Shown piece after piece: positions 13,144-15,803 of a DNA stretch of 15,803 bases (position 1 is its first letter; each line of letters opens with the position of its first letter). The stretch lies in assembly GCA_034933145.1 (NCBI GenBank), contig JAYFOA010000014.1:1-15803 (forward strand), read 5' to 3'. The notes below the pieces were generated by a model, which was given only the letters and a program-made list of their open reading frames with translations, searched no databases and was not told where the DNA came from. The translations under genes and the position numbers were made by a program. The DNA is from UBA4644 sp034933145 (GTDB taxonomy: Bacteria; Bacillota; Clostridia; Oscillospirales; Butyricicoccaceae).

Positions 13144-13983
13144 GTGGTTACGGACTTTGTCAGTCAGGTCCCGGATATGGTGCTGAAAAAAACCGAAATG
13201 CACCCTTGCAGCAATATCATTCTCTTCAAGCCGATGCTCTATATGGGCGGGATTACATTCCAGGTGACCGACTATCATATTGTCATTCCCTCTGAGGAAA
13301 CTCCCGCTGCGCTTTTCAATAATAAGATGATCTGCGGAGAAGAACGAAAGATTCTGGCGGTCAACCCGGGTGATACCGTCACCTGTATCAAGGATGCGCC
13401 AGCCAAACCATACTACTCTTTTCTGCTTAAACCAGCCCTGCTGCAAAAAGCTGCTGAAGAAATGAATTTTCCCGGTGATATCCGATTTGAGCGTTTTCTG
13501 AATCCGTTCTCTGCCGAATTGTTTCAGGTGCTCACAAATCTGGAACGGGAGTTAAGCTGTCGGAACCGGTCAAAACTGATGCTGGAAAGCTTGGAAATAC
13601 AGATTGCGGTGCTGCTCCTGCGCGACTTCAAGACAAATGTAACGCGTCCTTCCCCGCCTCTTCCGGATGCTGAATCCTACGTTCATCTGGCTCAGGATTA
13701 CATCCGTACATACTTCAGTTCAAACATTTCCCTTTTGGATATCTGTAATGAAATTCACGTTTCACAATATCATTTCATCCGGACGTTTGTGAAGAAAACA
13801 GGAATGACTCCTCATAAATATCTCCTTTTCGTCCGTATGGAAAAAGCAAAAGAACTGCTGCGTTTGGGACAGTATTCTGTCGCGGAGACAGCCACGCTTT
13901 GCGGGTATGAAAGCGTCTCAAATTTTTCCATGACGTTTAAAAAAGCAGTCGGCCTTTCTCCCAGCGAGTATAAAAACCAGTAA
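13144..13983 (+). CDS. AraC-family transcriptional regulator
   Basis: A 279-aa DNA-binding regulator. Residues 178-279 form the two-helix-turn-helix AraC/XylS domain: first HTH around ISLLDICNEIHVSQYHFIRTF, linker helix HKYLLFVRMEKAKELLRLG, and second HTH SVAETATLCGYESVSNFSMTF followed by the family signature KKAVGLSPSEYK. The N-terminal part (about 15-100; PSEETPAALFNNKMICGEERKILAVNPGDTVTC) looks like a cupin-type sensory domain with an unknown ligand. GTG at 13144 is chosen because GGGAGG lies 8 nt upstream; no ATG gives similar support. It is transcribed divergently from the SLH gene, and AIM24 and the second SLH gene lie convergently beyond its 3' end, so local envelope genes are plausible targets (inference). 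Confidence 0.9.
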   Translation: MVTDFVSQVPDMVLKKTEMHPCSNIILFKPMLYMGGITFQVTDYHIVIPSEETPAALFNNKMICGEERKILAVNPGDTVTCIKDAPAKPYYSFLLKPALLQKAAEEMNFPGDIRFERFLNPFSAELFQVLTNLERELSCRNRSKLMLESLEIQIAVLLLRDFKTNVTRPSPPLPDAESYVHLAQDYIRTYFSSNISLLDICNEIHVSQYHFIRTFVKKTGMTPHKYLLFVRMEKAKELLRLGQYSVAETATLCGYESVSNFSMTFKKAVGLSPSEYKNQ

Positions 13984-13990
13984 AGCTCTG

Positions 13991-14026
13991 GGAATACCTC
14001 AGAACCATATCGCTCTGAGGCATTCC
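13991..14026. terminator. Hairpin between the AraC-type and AIM24 genes
   Basis: GGAATACCTCAGA (13991-14003) pairs with TCTGAGGCATTCC (14014-14026): 13 positions with one A-C mismatch and a 10-nt loop, 8 nt after the AraC stop. The plus side continues into CATATTTGTG and the minus side into CTTTACTGG, so U-tracts are weak in both directions. A short second stem, TTAACC/GGTTAA (14054-14073), overlaps the AIM24 stop codon. Confidence 0.6.
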
Positions 14027-14069
14027 CCCCAGCATATTTGTGCAGATTTTGCCTTAACCTGCTATGGGG

Positions 14070-14876
14070 TTAATTGTTGCCGCCAAACAGGGTTCCGATT
14101 GCCATGTTGCCCAGCAGACTTCCTTCTCCTTTGCCCTTTCCGCCGCCGGCTTTGCTTGCGGCATAAATTCTGTCCGCAAGACGCGAAAACGGCAAAGACT
14201 GCAGCCAGACGCTTCCCGGTCCTGTCAATGTGGCAAGTACCAGGCCTTCACCGCCGAACAAAGCGTTTTGAACATTGCCTGCAAACTGAATATCGTAACT
14301 GACGCTCTTCGTCAGGGCGACCAAACAGCCGGTATCGAGTTTAAGCATTTCACCAGGCTGCAGGTCTTTTTTTATAATCGTGCCGCCCGCGTGCATAAAA
14401 GCAAGTCCATCCCCTTCGAGCTTCTGCATAATGAAGCCTTCTCCGCCGAAAAGTCCAACGCCGACTTTCTTTTGAAAAGCGATGCCGACAGAGATCCCTT
14501 TGGCTGCACAAAGAAACGCGTCTTTCTGACAGATTAGAGATCCACCGAATTCTGAGAGGTCAAACGGAATCACTTTCCCGGGATAAGGCGCCGCAAACGA
14601 TACATTCTTTTTGCCCTGCCCCTTATTTGTAAAAGCAGTCATGAAAAGACTTTCGCCGGTAAGAACACGTTTCCCCGCAGAAAACAGCTTTCCCTTTAAA
14701 GCTTTCCCTTCTTTGTCGGATCCATCACCAAAAATCGTATCCATTTCAATCGATTGATCCATATACATCATTGCCCCAGCTTCAGCGATAACTGTTTCCT
14801 CCGGGTCAAGTTGGATTTCTACAAACTGCAAATCGTCTCCATAGATTTTGAAATCGACCTCATGTGCACTGCGCAT
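14070..14876 (-). CDS. AIM24-family protein (TIGR00266)
   Basis: A 268-aa cytoplasmic protein of the AIM24/TIGR00266 family, a compact repeated beta-structure widespread in bacteria and related to mitochondrial AIM24. The biochemical role is unknown. Matching segments are FVEIQLDPEETVIAEAGAMMYMD (18-40), a LTGESLFMTAFTN strand, PFDLSEFGGSLICQKDAFLCAA, and two similar copies of LFGGEGF/LFGGEGL separated by GDGLAFMHAGG and VQNALFGGEG. The C-terminus is a Gly/Lys-rich tail ending in a Gly/Phe/Asn motif (LFGGNN). ATG follows GAGGAGG with about 8-nt spacing. It is a single gene with an inverted repeat at its promoter. Confidence 0.9.
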   Translation of the reverse strand: MRSAHEVDFKIYGDDLQFVEIQLDPEETVIAEAGAMMYMDQSIEMDTIFGDGSDKEGKALKGKLFSAGKRVLTGESLFMTAFTNKGQGKKNVSFAAPYPGKVIPFDLSEFGGSLICQKDAFLCAAKGISVGIAFQKKVGVGLFGGEGFIMQKLEGDGLAFMHAGGTIIKKDLQPGEMLKLDTGCLVALTKSVSYDIQFAGNVQNALFGGEGLVLATLTGPGSVWLQSLPFSRLADRIYAASKAGGGKGKGEGSLLGNMAIGTLFGGNN

Positions 14877-14924
14877 AATTTTTCCTCCTCACTCATAATT
14901 GATCTTTATCATCCAACCCTCTTC

Positions 14925-14945
14925 ATTACATATAGACAATGTAAT
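14925..14945. promoter_or_regulatory. Operator-like inverted repeat at the AIM24 promoter
   Basis: ATTACAT (14925-14931), a 7-nt spacer and ATGTAAT (14939-14945) form a perfect 21-bp dyad. It covers the expected transcription start just downstream of the TATACT -10 box. This is a classic position for a repressor that binds as a dimer. Confidence 0.5.
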
Positions 14946-14949
14946 TCTA

Positions 14950-14955
14950 AGTATA
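14950..14955 (-). promoter_or_regulatory. -10 box of the AIM24 gene
   Basis: TATACT on the minus strand, about 75 nt upstream of the AIM24 start. No convincing -35 hexamer at 17 bp. Confidence 0.4.
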
Positions 14956-15158
14956 ATGGCTGAAGCCGCAATTATATTTCAAAAATTGCTGCCTTCACTT
15001 TTAATAAATTGCTGTCTTCCCGGGACAGTAAAAGATTCGATTCATGCCGCATCTTGGTGCAATCTCCCCCTTTCCTGACAGATCTCAGAAAGGCCAGATG
15101 CCGTGCCCCGGCGGCGATATGCACTGAATTACTAAATTGATCCAACTGTAATTTGAAC

Positions 15159-15183
15159 GGCGGAGCGCGTCTAGCGCTCCGCC
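15159..15183 (-). terminator. Hairpin after the second SLH gene
   Basis: GGCGGAGCGC (15159-15168), loop GTCTA, and its perfect complement (15174-15183) form a 10-bp GC-rich stem 21 nt after the SLH stop. The minus-strand continuation (GTTCAAATT) is a poor U-tract; the plus side (TTATATGTTT) is better. Confidence 0.65.
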
Positions 15184-15204
15184 TTATATGTTTGAGCTTG
15201 CGGA

Positions 15205-15803
15205 TCAATCCATGGTTTGATATGTTCTTACCGTCATCAGGACTGCCGCCTCACGGGTCGCCATACCATAGCCGGTTGCAACCTGTGCCGTAGTGGTCGC
15301 CTTCGGCATAAAGTTGCCGTAGCTGTCGCCTTTAATAATTCCAAGCTTTGACATATACTTGGTTCCATCCGCTGCCCAGGCGGAAATATACTTTTGATCA
15401 GGAAAGTCTTTGATGCCCGCAACGCTGTAATCCGCATTCGGCGCAATGGCCTTAATCGCCCGGAAAAGCATTGTAGCGCATTGCTCACGGTTAATAAGCG
15501 CCTTCGGAGAGAAGGTGGTGGTTGATGTACCCGTTGTAATGCCCAACTCATATGCCTTCAAAATTTGGCTGTTTACTGTATCGGTAAACGGATTCGGTGA
15601 TGCAGGTGTCGCGGTGCTTTCCGTTACCTTTTCGTACAGCAGCACGGCAAGCTCGCAAAATTCTTCCCGCGTGATGGGCTTCGTCATATCGGCACCTTTC
15701 AGAATATCCGGAATAATGCCTAGCTCGGATGCATTCTGCAATTCTGCCGTCGCCCATGCGCTTGCGCTGCTCCAAGCAGGAGTGTTGACCGATATAATAT
15801 TTG
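15205..15803 (-). CDS. SLH-domain protein, N-terminus beyond the window
   Basis: 199 codons are visible and the frame is open to the right edge, so the signal peptide and any N-terminal domain are missing. The visible part is three SLH modules (ITREEFCELAVLLYEK, INREQCATMLFRAI, ATREAAVLMTVRTY), the usual wall-anchoring unit. By eye it is about four-fifths identical to the last 180 or so residues of the SLH protein at 11810-12913, including the PASPNPFTDT linker and MPKATTTAQ segment. A recent duplication or gene conversion of the anchoring module is the likely cause. A short Ser/Ala stretch (TPAWSSASAWATAELQNA) precedes the first module. It ends in TGA at 15205-15207. Confidence 0.88.
   Translation of the reverse strand, partial: NIISVNTPAWSSASAWATAELQNASELGIIPDILKGADMTKPITREEFCELAVLLYEKVTESTATPASPNPFTDTVNSQILKAYELGITTGTSTTTFSPKALINREQCATMLFRAIKAIAPNADYSVAGIKDFPDQKYISAWAADGTKYMSKLGIIKGDSYGNFMPKATTTAQVATGYGMATREAAVLMTVRTYQTMD

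Larger units (their letters stand above)
14877..15204. other. 328-nt noncoding gap with promoter, operator and short repeats
   Basis: This stretch between AIM24 and the second SLH gene holds the AIM24 promoter and inverted repeat, the SLH terminator at its right end, and two direct copies of AAATTGCTGYCTTC (14983-14996 and 15006-15019, 23-nt period). It also holds a 9-bp stem with one bulge (about 15069-15093). A minus-strand frame of 78 codons crosses it. It begins at the SLH stop and runs through the terminator stem, so I regard it as noncoding. Confidence 0.5.

Noticed and set aside
14972..15208. Minus-strand 78-codon frame between the second SLH gene and AIM24
   Set aside because: It starts at the SLH stop codon and runs through a GC-rich terminator stem; no family resemblance was recognised.

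Overview
The window reads as a chromosome segment of a moderately GC-rich member of the Clostridia (Bacillota), probably gut-type or Oscillospiraceae-like. The evidence is strong AGGAGG-type ribosome sites with GTG and TTG starts, promoters with extended -10 boxes (TGnTATAAT), S-layer-homology (SLH) proteins, an AIM24-family protein, and an adjacent pair of clostridial proteins resembling the DUF6323 and DUF6179 families. The genus cannot be decided from the sequence. No rRNA, tRNA, CRISPR array, transposase or phage gene was found.

Left third (1-3780): a RodA-like SEDS cell-wall polymerase runs off the left edge on the minus strand. It is divergent from a tightly packed plus-strand operon, tsaE-tsaB-rpiB-upp-ASCH. 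That operon covers the t6A tRNA modification ATPase and scaffold, ribose-5-phosphate isomerase B, uracil phosphoribosyltransferase and an ASCH-domain protein. Three of its four junctions are 4-7 nt overlaps. It ends in a perfect 34-bp palindromic terminator shared with the convergent next gene.

Middle (3775-10140): on the minus strand there is a zinc-ribbon protein of unknown function, then a two-gene acetyltransferase unit. The first gene of that unit fuses a ParB-like N-terminal domain to a GNAT domain. The second GNAT is broken by a one-base frameshift exactly in its acetyl-CoA-binding motif. A plus-strand RocB-like M20 peptidase with its own promoter and terminator follows, then the minus-strand DUF6323-like/DUF6179-like pair. 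Between that pair and a small ACT-like (TM1266-type) protein lies a noncoding interval of about 350 nt. It has a good plus-strand promoter, three stem-loops, a 10-bp closing inverted repeat and a terminator, and is the best candidate here for an undescribed small RNA.

Right third (10138-15803) is visibly more A+T-rich and devoted to the cell envelope. It holds an orphan lipoprotein, an exported SLH protein, an AraC-family regulator transcribed divergently from that SLH gene, an AIM24-family protein with an operator-like inverted repeat at its promoter, and a second SLH protein cut by the right edge. The two SLH proteins are close paralogues in their last 180 or so residues. The AraC protein is the natural candidate to control this cluster, but that is inference from position only.
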